Positions 8,805 to 17,182 of a stretch of DNA of 64,000 bases are shown here, piece after piece. The DNA lies in assembly GCF_035666175.1 (NCBI RefSeq), contig NZ_CP142016.1:1550001-1614000 (forward strand), given 5' to 3'. This DNA comes from Riemerella anatipestifer (GTDB lineage: Bacteria > Bacteroidota > Bacteroidia > Flavobacteriales > Weeksellaceae). The stretch's first letter is position 1, and the number at the start of each line of letters is the position of its first letter. Position numbers and translations under genes: made by a program. Below the pieces are notes generated by a model. That model ran no database searches. It was not told the origin of the DNA and saw only the letters and a program-made list of their open reading frames with translations.

Positions 8805-9389
8805 TTAAACTTTTTTAATTAGGTTAATAAATAATTCCGAATTGGCTCTAGGAGAGATGCTATTGTAGCAAGGCTCTAAAGTTTTTACTTTAAAAAAAGG
8901 TTCAAATAAATTTATATATTCATTTGATAATCCGCCAAAAGGAGGTCCTTTCTCTTCAAATATTTTATTAAATAAAACTCCTACGACTTGACCATTTTCT
9001 TTAAGCAAAGATAGAACTTTTTTAATATAATCGGTTCTTTTATTAGGGTTTATAGCACAAAAAAAGGTTTGTTCTATAATGAGATCATATTTGCCGTTAT
9101 GCCTGAAAAAATCTTCACATATCACTTTGATATGAGGATTTTTGTGGAATTTAATTTTCAAATTATCAACAGCCTTTGGGGCAATATCTATAAGGGTAAT
9201 GTTTTGAAATCCGTTTTCTATGAGGAATTCGGCTTCATAAGCATTGCCACATCCAGGGATTAAAATTTTAGCATCTTTATTAGGATATTGCTTCATATAC
9301 TCCACAATAGGAGGAGAGGCGAATCCTATATCCCACCCTATTTTATTTTCTTTCCATCTGTCGTTCCAATAATTTTGGTTCAAAGACAC
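8805..9389 (-). CDS. SAM-dependent methyltransferase, TPMT family
   Basis: A class I methyltransferase of the thiopurine methyltransferase-like family, 194 residues. The N-terminal NYWNDRWKENKIGWD and the SAM-binding LIPGCGNAYEAEFL are typical, followed by the acidic LIDIAPKAV at the end of strand 2. An EQTFFCAINP motif marks the active-site side. Substrates of bacterial members include metalloids (selenium, tellurium), thiols and halides; none can be assigned here. It leads the small group with the HMA and DUF6132 genes. Confidence 0.82.
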   Translation of the reverse strand: MSLNQNYWNDRWKENKIGWDIGFASPPIVEYMKQYPNKDAKILIPGCGNAYEAEFLIENGFQNITLIDIAPKAVDNLKIKFHKNPHIKVICEDFFRHNGKYDLIIEQTFFCAINPNKRTDYIKKVLSLLKENGQVVGVLFNKIFEEKGPPFGGLSNEYINLFEPFFKVKTLEPCYNSISPRANSELFINLIKKV

Positions 9390-9462
9390 CGTTTTTAATG
9401 TTATTCATTTTTAAATTAGCATTAAATATGCCAAAAGAATCATTTTTAAGATTAAATCCCCT

Positions 9463-11127
9463 TTATTCAACTGACTTTTTTCTCTTTTTTATAAAATCGG
9501 TAGGGCGTATGCCATTAATTTCTAAAAATAAGTCTGAGAAGTTTTGCCTTGATTGAATGCCACATTTTTCAGCTAGTGACTCAATGGTGTAATTAAGATA
9601 TCGTTTGTCATTAAATAACAAATGAGTAATGTAGTTGATGCGTAGTTCAGAAATGTATCTATTAAAATTAGTATGGCGAGTTTCGCTAATCACTTGGGAT
9701 AGATATTTAGAGTTAGTGTTGAATTTTTTGGATAGCTTAGAAAGGGTAATTCCTTTTTCGGTAAACCCTTGATAATGTTCAAAATTTTCTAGTTGGGATA
9801 CAATTTTATCAAATATTTTTTGATCTATATTGGGTTTTTCAGAGGGAGTACTTTTGGTAAGATTAATACGCTTTTTATCCTTTATTTTACGCTCTAATTC
9901 TAAGTATTTTTTATGAATTTCTTTTTCTTTTTTGCGTCTAAAATACAGTACTATACACAGTGCTAATATAACGCTAGAGCTTATGGTAAGCCACCAATAG
10001 CTTTTTTTCTCGAGAGCAGCCTTAGCATCTAATAGCTTTTGGGTATCATATTCTTTATGGATTTTAGAGGAGAGGGTGCTGAAATCTTTAGAAAGTACTT
10101 TATCTATGCTTAAGAGTTGATTGATATAGTAGAGTTCTTGTTGTGTATCGTTCTGCAGACGAGCATCTTTTATGAGGAGTTCGTAATTTTCTCTTAATTC
10201 AGGAATTACGAGGCGACTTGTATTGAAAATAGAATCTATCTTTTTGAGATAAAGAATACCCTTATTACGCTGTTTTATATTTAGATAAGACTTGCCTAAA
10301 TAGAGGTAACCAATGCTTTCTCCAGCTATGTCTTTATTCTTTATGATTGAAGGTAGTGCTAGTTCTAGTGAAGATATGGTATAATGATATTTCTTCTGAT
10401 AAAAATTTGATAAAGCATTAGATTTTGTAAAATAAGCGTGTTCTAGTGAAAAACTTCCCATACCTTTAGTCTCTGATAGTCCTACCTTTATAAGAGAATC
10501 CGCCTTTTGGTAATTTCCTAATTTTTGGTAACAAACAATAGCTTGGTGCATACTGTTATAGTACCCCTTTTGATGATTGAAAAGAGTATTTTGGGATAAT
10601 TTTTTACGGGTAAATGGTTCAAAAAAGGAAATACACTCTCTGAATTGTTCTAAGGCTTCTTCATAATAGCCCAAGTGGCTTTTTATAACACCTATATGGT
10701 AGATAATGGTATAGTCTCTATAAGGGTTTTCTTTGTTTTTTTTAGAGTAGTTAAATGCGGTGATATAATCTCTAAGAGCTTTCTTGAAATCTCTATAATA
10801 GAAGTAGTATAAACTACCTCTTGCTACATAGGAAGTAACAGTCTTTTCTATATCTGGAGAAAGTTCTGCAGCTATAACAGCACTATCGGCATATTTTGAT
10901 TTTACTTTGTCATTAGGATGATAATAGCTGAAATCTAGACAGCCTTCGGCTAATTCTGTATAATTTTTTTCTTTTTTTGCTTTTGCAATATATTGTTTTA
11001 TATAGGGTATAGCAGATAGATCATTCTCGTCTAAATGAGAATATTTTGAGCTAATCTCTGAATAAGATTGTGCTGATAGAGACGAAACCTCGATAAGAAA
11101 AAATAAAACAAAAAGTCTGTAAAGCAT
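9463..11127 (-). CDS. Membrane-anchored TPR / AraC-type transcriptional regulator
   Basis: This has a common Bacteroidetes sensor-regulator layout. A signal peptide (MLYRLFVLFFLIEV, cut near SAQ) is followed by about 330 residues of periplasmic TPR helices. One transmembrane helix (WWLTISSSVILALCIVLYF) leads into a basic linker, and a C-terminal AraC helix-turn-helix ends in GIRPTDFIKKRK. The ATG at 11127 gives the cleaner signal; 11148 is also possible. It is divergent from the lipoprotein and peptide-precursor genes, so it is the likely regulator of the RiPP locus. The signal it senses is unknown. Confidence 0.82.
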   Translation of the reverse strand: MLYRLFVLFFLIEVSSLSAQSYSEISSKYSHLDENDLSAIPYIKQYIAKAKKEKNYTELAEGCLDFSYYHPNDKVKSKYADSAVIAAELSPDIEKTVTSYVARGSLYYFYYRDFKKALRDYITAFNYSKKNKENPYRDYTIIYHIGVIKSHLGYYEEALEQFRECISFFEPFTRKKLSQNTLFNHQKGYYNSMHQAIVCYQKLGNYQKADSLIKVGLSETKGMGSFSLEHAYFTKSNALSNFYQKKYHYTISSLELALPSIIKNKDIAGESIGYLYLGKSYLNIKQRNKGILYLKKIDSIFNTSRLVIPELRENYELLIKDARLQNDTQQELYYINQLLSIDKVLSKDFSTLSSKIHKEYDTQKLLDAKAALEKKSYWWLTISSSVILALCIVLYFRRKKEKEIHKKYLELERKIKDKKRINLTKSTPSEKPNIDQKIFDKIVSQLENFEHYQGFTEKGITLSKLSKKFNTNSKYLSQVISETRHTNFNRYISELRINYITHLLFNDKRYLNYTIESLAEKCGIQSRQNFSDLFLEINGIRPTDFIKKRKKSVE

Positions 11128-11557
11128 TATTCTAGAGCCAAAAATCATTAGATATGAATACTTAAATTTTGCTCAAATTTAAAGAAAAAAGACGATATTG
11201 TTTATCTTTTTGTAATTCAGTATTTTAGTGTTTGTTTTAGTTGTCCTAATTCTTGAATTAGGACTTGATTTTCCTAAATTTTGACCATAAAATATTGTAT
11301 GAATAAAAAAGGCTTTTTAGCTTTAGAAAGTGGGAAATTTCAGAAAAATAAAGTCATGAGAAACTTAATGAAACTTAGCATGTTGATAGGGGTAGTATTG
11401 TTTATGAAAAGCTGTGAGCAGAGGGAGGACTTCTACGATGATACAAATGTTTTTAGTGTGAAACCTACTACCGTTAGAGTTAATAGACTTTTAAATGAGG
11501 AGATTAATGATAGTATTGTAAAATCAGGTAGGGACAGGGGGATTGATAAAAAAAAAC

Positions 11558-12286
11558 GGTATTGTTAAATTATTATATTCAATTCATTATTTAGTTTCAA
11601 GAACAAAAGTTTTAAAGAATTTTCCAACATTGTTTTTGACTTAGAGTAACACTTTGTTTTTCTTTTAAATCTCGCCAAATAATGCCTTATTTTACTGTTA
11701 TATCCCTCCACTGTAAAGGTTTCTGCTTTGGAGGTTACGTGTCTTTCACTGGGTATCAGCTCTGAATAACTTTTCCAATAATCACTACAAAAAACATTTA
11801 TATTTCTGTTTTTCAATTGCTCCCAAAGTTTTAAGAAGGTTTTTGTGTCCCGTTTGTCACAAATAAAACTGATGAACCTTTTTCTAAGTCTATCAACAGC
11901 AATCCAGCTCCAACAGTAGTTTTTTTATGCTGTACATAGCTGTGAATCTCATCTAATTCCACTATTTCAATAGGAACTTCATTTTTTGGAAGCTCTACAG
12001 ATTCTCCCCATTTCTTAACCCATTGATAAACTGTTCCATAGCTAATATTTAATAGCCTCCCAATGGCTCGAAAGCCTAACCCTTCTAGATACATTTCTAA
12101 AGCAAGACGCTTTTGTTCTAGTGTTTTTACATCTGATTTTTTCTCAACACTGAAAAAATAGCCACAATCTTTACATTTATATCGCTGTCGCTCTCTGGCA
12201 AAGCCTGCTTTAATCTTATTGGATGATTGACATTTGGTACATTTCATTAGGCTAAATTATAAAAAATATATCAGATTAACAATGCC
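11558..12286 (-). mobile_element. IS1-family insertion sequence, 729 bp
   Basis: The ends are imperfect inverted repeats starting GGTATTGTTAA (left) and GGCATTGTTAA (right, read inward). Both are flanked by the 8-base direct repeat AAAAAAAC (11550-11557 and 12287-12294), so the insertion is simple and probably recent. It carries one transposase in two frames. It disrupts the small lipoprotein gene. Confidence 0.88.
11565..12247 (-). CDS. IS1-family transposase read through a -1 frameshift
   Basis: The first frame (12247 to stop at 11831) has the N-terminal zinc finger (CTKCQSSNKIKAGFARERQRYKC..C), a helix-turn-helix and the first catalytic Asp in VELDEIHSYV. The second frame continues from about 11840 with VFCSDYWKSY (second Asp) and EGYNSKIRHYLARFKR, whose Glu and HxxxR-like end complete the IS1 active site. 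The frames join at a run of five A residues on the coding strand (11844-11840), shortly before the first stop. A -1 slip there yields one full transposase, as in classical IS1. A plain inactivating frameshift is the alternative. Confidence 0.8.
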
Positions 12287-12496
12287 AAAAAAACAAGTGA
12301 AATGGAGTGTAGGGGAGGGCTCAAATGTAGGAAAAGTAAGTGTAAATTATGGAATTATTATGAATTGATATATTAAGTATTTATTAGTGCGCAATAATAA
12401 AGAAAGATATTCAATATAGCTTGCAAGCGACTACCAATAAGGAGAGTTATGTAGTAAAACTATTTCTCAAAGTATAATTTTTAATAATTACTTATT

Positions 12497-12700
12497 ATGA
12501 AAAATGCTAAATTAAGACAAGCTTTCATGGATTTAAAACTAAAAAAATCTGTGAGTGATATGGAGGTACTTACTGATACAACAGCGCTTTCAGCTTTAAA
12601 AGGAGGTGGGTGTAAATGTCAAGGATGTAGTCCAATGCAGTGTTGTAAACAAGGTAATTCTACAAATCTAGAGATAGATGTAGATGTTACAACGAGGTAA
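12497..12700 (+). CDS. Cys-rich RiPP precursor with double-glycine leader
   Basis: A 67-residue peptide with a charged, helical leader and a double-glycine cleavage site (ALSALKGG, residues 30-37). The core is about 30 residues, with cysteines at 39, 41, 44, 49 and 50 in the pattern CKCQGC...CC. This resembles the GG-Bacteroidales natural product precursors that pair with radical SAM/SPASM maturases. The C39-peptidase ABC exporter downstream is the expected leader protease. The C-terminal DVDVTTR end is acidic and polar. The mature structure and activity cannot be predicted from sequence. Confidence 0.78.
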   Translation: MKNAKLRQAFMDLKLKKSVSDMEVLTDTTALSALKGGGCKCQGCSPMQCCKQGNSTNLEIDVDVTTR

Positions 12701-12708
12701 ATGCTTGT

Positions 12709-12746
12709 AAAGTATTATGAGTTTAGTATAAACTCATAATACTTTT
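12709..12746 (+). terminator. Strong hairpin directly after the precursor gene
   Basis: A 17-base perfect stem (12709-12725 with 12729-12745) has a 3-base loop and a few T residues after it. In RiPP operons such a hairpin often lets the precursor be made in excess over the maturation genes. ISRa1 copy A begins at the very next base. Confidence 0.7.
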
Positions 12747-13726
12747 ACCCGTTGTGCATTATGAAATGAAAAAAACAAGAGTTGTTTATTAGACTGAAAA
12801 TCAGTATATTGTTTTTGCTATAAAACGATATAAATGAACAACATAGAGCAAATATATGAAAGAATTTTGGAAGTTTTAGGACTTTTTTCAGAAAATCAAC
12901 TGATTAGTTATCAGAGAAGAACACCTAAAATGAGCGATTTAGAAGTCATAAGTCTTAATATTACTGCTGAATACTTGAGTATTGATAGCGAATTACAGTT
13001 ATTTAGAAAATTGCCAAACTCTCTGATAAACAAAATTGAAAGAAGTGTTTACAATAAGCGAAAACGAAGACTATCCCTACAAACAGAGCAAATTAGACAG
13101 CGTATTTCGATGGAGTTCAATGAGTTTGAAGATATTTTTATCGTTGATAGCATGCCAATGAAAGTTTGTGAAAACGCTCGTTCTACTCGTTCAAAAATTT
13201 GTAAAGAGCAATCCTATTCTTCACCAACATATGGTTATTGTGCTTCACAGAAATTATATTTCTATGGCTATAAACTACACGCAGTATGTTCTTTAAATGG
13301 TGTGATTAAGAATTTTGATATAAGCCCTGCATCCGTTCACGACATCCACTATTTAAAAGATATTGGTGAGCAAATGCGAAACTGTACTTTAATTGGAGAT
13401 AGAGGCTATTTATCAGCAAAAGTTCAAATAGATTTATTTAACTATGCTAATATTAAATTAGATACACCAATGAGAAGTAATCAGAAAGATTATATTCCTC
13501 AATTTTCATTGTACAAGAAAAAGCGAAAACGAATTGAGACATTTTTCTCTCAACTTTGCGACCAATTTATGATTAAAAGAAACAATGCTAAAACTTTTGA
13601 AGGCTTTAAAACAAGGATAATCAGTAAAATAACCGCCGCAACGGTTATTCAATATATCAATAAATTTATCTTCCAAAGAAAATTAAATCATCTAAAAATC
13701 AGTATTATTTAAAATGCACAACGAGT
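12747..13726 (+). mobile_element. ISRa1-like IS982 element, copy A (no target duplication)
   Basis: A complete 980-bp element running from ACCCGTTGTGC at the left to GCACAACGAGT at the right. The flanks (ATACTTTT left, GATATTAA right) do not match, unlike copies B, C and F. This suggests that a deletion or recombination removed neighbouring DNA. It separates the precursor from the SPASM maturase remnant. Confidence 0.9.
12834..13712 (+). CDS. IS982-family transposase, copy A
   Basis: A 292-residue DDE transposase. The catalytic triad is visible as IVDSMPM (Asp), IGDRGYLS (Asp) and RIETFFSQL (Glu). The N-terminus is helical and probably binds the ends. The length and sequence match what I recall of R. 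anatipestifer ISRa1. This copy and copy C share the residues NNAKTF near the C-terminus, whereas B, D and F have NYAKTF. The frame is intact and probably active. Confidence 0.92.
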   Translation: MNNIEQIYERILEVLGLFSENQLISYQRRTPKMSDLEVISLNITAEYLSIDSELQLFRKLPNSLINKIERSVYNKRKRRLSLQTEQIRQRISMEFNEFEDIFIVDSMPMKVCENARSTRSKICKEQSYSSPTYGYCASQKLYFYGYKLHAVCSLNGVIKNFDISPASVHDIHYLKDIGEQMRNCTLIGDRGYLSAKVQIDLFNYANIKLDTPMRSNQKDYIPQFSLYKKKRKRIETFFSQLCDQFMIKRNNAKTFEGFKTRIISKITAATVIQYINKFIFQRKLNHLKISII

Positions 13727-14101
13727 GATATTAATTTAATTCCTAAAGTTAGGACTTCTTCTTGCATGGTAGATAACATTGATTCAGAAGTGCACGATGC
13801 ATTTGGTAATATTTACGCATGTTATGAGTATACCTATACTCCAGCTTATTCAGATAAGTCTTTTTTGGAAGGAAATCTTCTAAATTTAGAAAAAGGAGGA
13901 AGAAAACTTTCTCCTATAAGAAATTTTAAAAATGATATTTTGAATAGAACTCATTCAAACTGTATAGAATGTATATTCTTTCCTGTGTGTTCGGGAGAAT
14001 GCCCCAAACAATGGATGAATGGTAAAGTACCTTGTCCTAGCTTTAAATTTAATATGGGGGAACGTTTGTTATTGGAATATTTAATTAAAAAATTATACTA
14101 A
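13727..14101 (+). pseudogene. Radical SAM/SPASM peptide maturase, C-terminal remnant
   Basis: Open reading starts at the IS junction (DINLIPKVRTSSCMVDN). It continues with the SPASM pattern: a first Cys, then AFGNIYACYEY, then NCIECIFFPVCSGECP and PCPSF. These cysteines would hold auxiliary iron-sulfur clusters. The N-terminal radical SAM barrel with its CxxxCxxC motif is absent. I do not find it left of the IS, so it has been deleted. An ATG at 13766 could start a 111-residue fragment, but it would have no catalytic core. The stop overlaps the next gene (TAATG). Confidence 0.82.
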
Positions 14102-14976
14102 TGAGGATACTTGAAAAAACATTGGAACAGAGAACCATATTTATAAAAGAAAGAATAGAGAGATATCCCGATTATCATATTTTTTTTAGGATAATAGAAG
14201 GAAATTTATTAAATGTATCGGATTCAGATAGAATAATGATGATGATGATGTATGTGAAAACTAGAGAAGCCTTGTCCTATGTTGTTGATAAAAAAGAAGC
14301 CTTGGTAAGTTTAATTTTGAGGGAATATGATATTTGTAAAAGTAAGTTATGTTTGGAGGAAAGTAAAAGAATAATGAGATCTATTAAATTACCTTTGGAC
14401 GCTTTCATACATTATAAAAATAAAGAGTATAGGGATGCTTCCTTAAAGCTACAAAAATCATTAACTGATTACGAGATATTGTTTAATATGGGATGTTATG
14501 ATGCTATATGGGCTAATTTAGAGCAAAATCTTAATAGAGTGAAAATAGAAATAGATAGGGGAGAATTTGACTTAGCAATGAATATGGTAGAATCTATTTT
14601 ATTAGAGTTTGGAGGTTTTAAAAGTAAGGGGTTTTGTAGATTGACGGAAGAGATGCTGGCATATTTAAAAATATTATCCACTGAGGAGTTATATGTTAAT
14701 CTAAATTATGTCATAGATTCTGTCTTCTTCAAAATTAAGAAAAAATATGAGAATAATAGTATCTATATTTCTAAGTATATTGACGTAGTATTGGCTTCGA
14801 ATATTTACAGTCATTTAAGAGTATTTTTTTTGGAAAATAGAATTGATTTATTTAGTTCAAGTGTAGAATTTCCTAAAACTCTTGAGGCTTATTTCTTTGG
14901 CTTAAAAGAATATGATATAAGGTATCCTTATGTAAAGAAATATTTTAAAAATGTATATAAAATCAACCTCAATTAA
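14101..14976 (+). CDS. Unknown RiPP-locus protein, 291 residues
   Basis: I do not recognise this protein. It has no signal peptide or membrane segment and looks mostly helical, rich in Lys, Glu, Ile and Leu. An unusual run of five methionines (IMMMMMYVK) lies near residue 47, and there are few cysteines. Its ATG overlaps the maturase stop (TAATG) and its end overlaps the exporter gene by 26 bases, so it is firmly part of the same operon. A role as a maturation partner or peptide-binding adaptor is possible but unsupported. It is intact, unlike its upstream neighbour. Confidence 0.75.
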   Translation: MRILEKTLEQRTIFIKERIERYPDYHIFFRIIEGNLLNVSDSDRIMMMMMYVKTREALSYVVDKKEALVSLILREYDICKSKLCLEESKRIMRSIKLPLDAFIHYKNKEYRDASLKLQKSLTDYEILFNMGCYDAIWANLEQNLNRVKIEIDRGEFDLAMNMVESILLEFGGFKSKGFCRLTEEMLAYLKILSTEELYVNLNYVIDSVFFKIKKKYENNSIYISKYIDVVLASNIYSHLRVFFLENRIDLFSSSVEFPKTLEAYFFGLKEYDIRYPYVKKYFKNVYKINLN

Positions 14977-17182
14977 TTTTTTTCCCCAAAAAGATCAAAT
15001 GGATTGTGGTCCCGCTTGTCTTGCAATGGTGTCAAGATATTTTGGAAGAAGATATTCTATAGAATACCTCAGAGAGAATTCTTTTATTACTCGAGAGGGT
15101 GTATCTCTCTTGGGAGTTAGTGAAGCAGCTAAAGAGATAGGTATTGAAACACAATCGGTAAAGCTTAGTGTAAGTAAGCTTCTAAAGCAAAGTAAATTGT
15201 TTCCTTGTATCCTACATTGGAATCAAAATCATTTTGTTGTTTTATTTGCTATAAGAAAGTCATTTTTTTCTAACAGAATTCGCTTTTGTATTGCTGATCC
15301 AGCTCATGGTATTATAACACTTACCCAAGAAAAATTTGAGAAATCATGGCTGTCAGATGAAGATAGAGGTGTGGTTTTATTCTTAAGCCCCACAGAAGAA
15401 TTTTATAAAAAACAACCGCCAAAACAAGAAAAAATATCTATAGGTTATTTATTACATTATTTAAAACCCTATCGGAAGCAATTGAGTATTATATTCTTGC
15501 TGTTATTTTTTGGAAGTGGTCTTACACTGATTTTCCCATTCTTAACAGAAGTTCTTATTGATAAAGGGGTTAATGCTAAAGATTTAGAGTTTATTTTTGT
15601 CATTTTGCTGGCTCAGTTAGGCGTTTTTTTAGGTGCTATAACTATAGAGATTTTTAGAAACTGGTTGATGCTTTATATTGGTACACACTTAAGTATTAAT
15701 ATTATTTCGGATTTTCTAAAAAAAATGCTTCAACTACCCATCAAGTTTTTTGATACCAAAATGATGGGGGATTTTAATCAGCGTATCCAAGACAATGAGA
15801 GAATTGAAAAGTTTCTAACCTCTCAAAGCCTAACGACTTTTTTTTCTATTATTACTTTTTCGGTATTCTTTGGAGTACTATGGTATTATGATTTAAAAAT
15901 ACTTTTAGTATACTTGGTGCTCACTATAATATCTGTAGGGTGGTCTTTCTTTTGGTTGAAGAAAAGAAAAATTTTAGATTATTATAGTTTTCAACAGCGC
16001 TCAGAAAATCAAGAGTCTATATATGAGATTCTTAATGGAGTGACTGAAATGAAGCTTAATCAGTTCGAAGAATTTAAGAGAAAGGAATGGGAGCATATTC
16101 AAAAAAAGTTATTCCGGCTTAATATTAGAATTCTAAAACTCAATCAAGTCCAATTATCAGGCTTTGAGTTTTTAAATCAACTAAAAAATATTTTGGTTAC
16201 CTTTTTAGCAGCTAATTATGTAGTAAAAGGAGATATGACTCTAGGAATGTTACTTTCCATATCCTACATTATAGGTCAAATGAACTCTCCTGTCAACCAG
16301 TTGGTCAATTTTTTTCGTTCTCTTCAAGATGCTAAACTAAGTTTAGAAAGGCTTAATGAAGTACAAAATAGACCTAACGAAGAGCAAATAGTTCCCTCTT
16401 ATCTTGAAGGTTTAAAGAAACTTTCTCTGGATTTCAATACCGAAAGAAGTATAGAGTTAAAAAATTTAAGTTTTCAATACGAAGGACCTAAGTCCCCTTT
16501 TATATTGAGTGATATAAACTTAACGATTCCAAGTGGAAAAATCACTGCTATTGTTGGAGCAAGTGGAAGTGGAAAAACATCGCTTATGAAGTTATTACTA
16601 CGGTTTTATAAGCCCGTATCGGGAGATATTTTTTACGGGGGAACTAATATATTGGAGCTTTCTCCCCAGAGTATTCGAGAAAATAGTGGTGTAGTTATGC
16701 AAGATGGATATATATTTTCTGATACAATAGAGAGAAATATAGCTACAGGAGATGAGATTGTAGATTATGATAGGTTGAAAAAGGCCATTAAAATAGCTAA
16801 TATAGAGGATTTTATTTATTCTTTGCCATTAGGATTAAAAACAAAAATAGGTGCGTCAGGAAATGGTATTTCAGGAGGGCAAAGACAACGTATTCTAATA
16901 GCACGGGCTGTGTATAAAAATCCATATTATATATTTTTTGATGAAGCAACCTCTGCTTTAGATGCTGATAATGAAAAGATTATACATGATAATTTGCAGT
17001 CTTTTTTCAAAGGGAAAACTGTGGTTGTCATAGCTCATCGCTTATCAACGGTTAAAAATGCCGATCAAATTATTGTTCTTGACAAAGGGAAAGTTATAGA
17101 ATTAGGTAACCATCAAGAGCTTGTGGCTAAAAAGGGGAATTATTATCATTTAGTAAAAAATCAATTAGAATTAGGAACCTAA
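14951..17182 (+). CDS. Peptidase-containing ABC exporter (C39, bacteriocin-type)
   Basis: This exporter cuts double-glycine leaders and pumps the mature peptide across the inner membrane. The N-terminal C39 domain has the catalytic Cys19 (QMDCGPACLAM), the His in WNQNHFVVL and the Asp in IADPAHG. About six transmembrane helices follow (residues about 170-440). The ATPase domain shows Walker A GASGSGKTS, signature ISGGQRQR, Walker B YYIFFDEATSALD and the H-loop IAHRLST. At 743 residues it is full length. It sits after the precursor, maturase remnant and unknown gene, and before the outer-membrane barrel. Confidence 0.93.
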   Translation: MYIKSTSINFFPQKDQMDCGPACLAMVSRYFGRRYSIEYLRENSFITREGVSLLGVSEAAKEIGIETQSVKLSVSKLLKQSKLFPCILHWNQNHFVVLFAIRKSFFSNRIRFCIADPAHGIITLTQEKFEKSWLSDEDRGVVLFLSPTEEFYKKQPPKQEKISIGYLLHYLKPYRKQLSIIFLLLFFGSGLTLIFPFLTEVLIDKGVNAKDLEFIFVILLAQLGVFLGAITIEIFRNWLMLYIGTHLSINIISDFLKKMLQLPIKFFDTKMMGDFNQRIQDNERIEKFLTSQSLTTFFSIITFSVFFGVLWYYDLKILLVYLVLTIISVGWSFFWLKKRKILDYYSFQQRSENQESIYEILNGVTEMKLNQFEEFKRKEWEHIQKKLFRLNIRILKLNQVQLSGFEFLNQLKNILVTFLAANYVVKGDMTLGMLLSISYIIGQMNSPVNQLVNFFRSLQDAKLSLERLNEVQNRPNEEQIVPSYLEGLKKLSLDFNTERSIELKNLSFQYEGPKSPFILSDINLTIPSGKITAIVGASGSGKTSLMKLLLRFYKPVSGDIFYGGTNILELSPQSIRENSGVVMQDGYIFSDTIERNIATGDEIVDYDRLKKAIKIANIEDFIYSLPLGLKTKIGASGNGISGGQRQRILIARAVYKNPYYIFFDEATSALDADNEKIIHDNLQSFFKGKTVVVIAHRLSTVKNADQIIVLDKGKVIELGNHQELVAKKGNYYHLVKNQLELGT

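Larger units (their letters stand above)
11356..12368 (+). pseudogene. Small lipoprotein gene split by IS1
   Basis: The left part (11356-11557) encodes a lipoprotein signal (MKLSMLIGVVLFMKSC) and an acidic, hydrophilic region. The frame runs into the IS1 element at 11558. Removing the IS and one copy of the 8-base target duplication joins it in frame to 12295-12368 and restores a 91-residue protein ending SVNYGIIMN. The original gene lay between the divergent TPR/AraC regulator and the peptide precursor. An immunity, sensing or signalling lipoprotein is plausible, but I recognise no family. Confidence 0.72.

Noticed and set aside
11565-11816. The second IS1 frame as a separate gene
   Set aside because: It has no independent start signal and carries the C-terminal catalytic half of the transposase, so it is better read as the continuation after a -1 frameshift.
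13766-14101. The 111-residue SPASM fragment as a complete small protein
   Set aside because: The frame is open back to the IS junction and begins in mid-domain, so it is a truncated maturase rather than a small SPASM protein.
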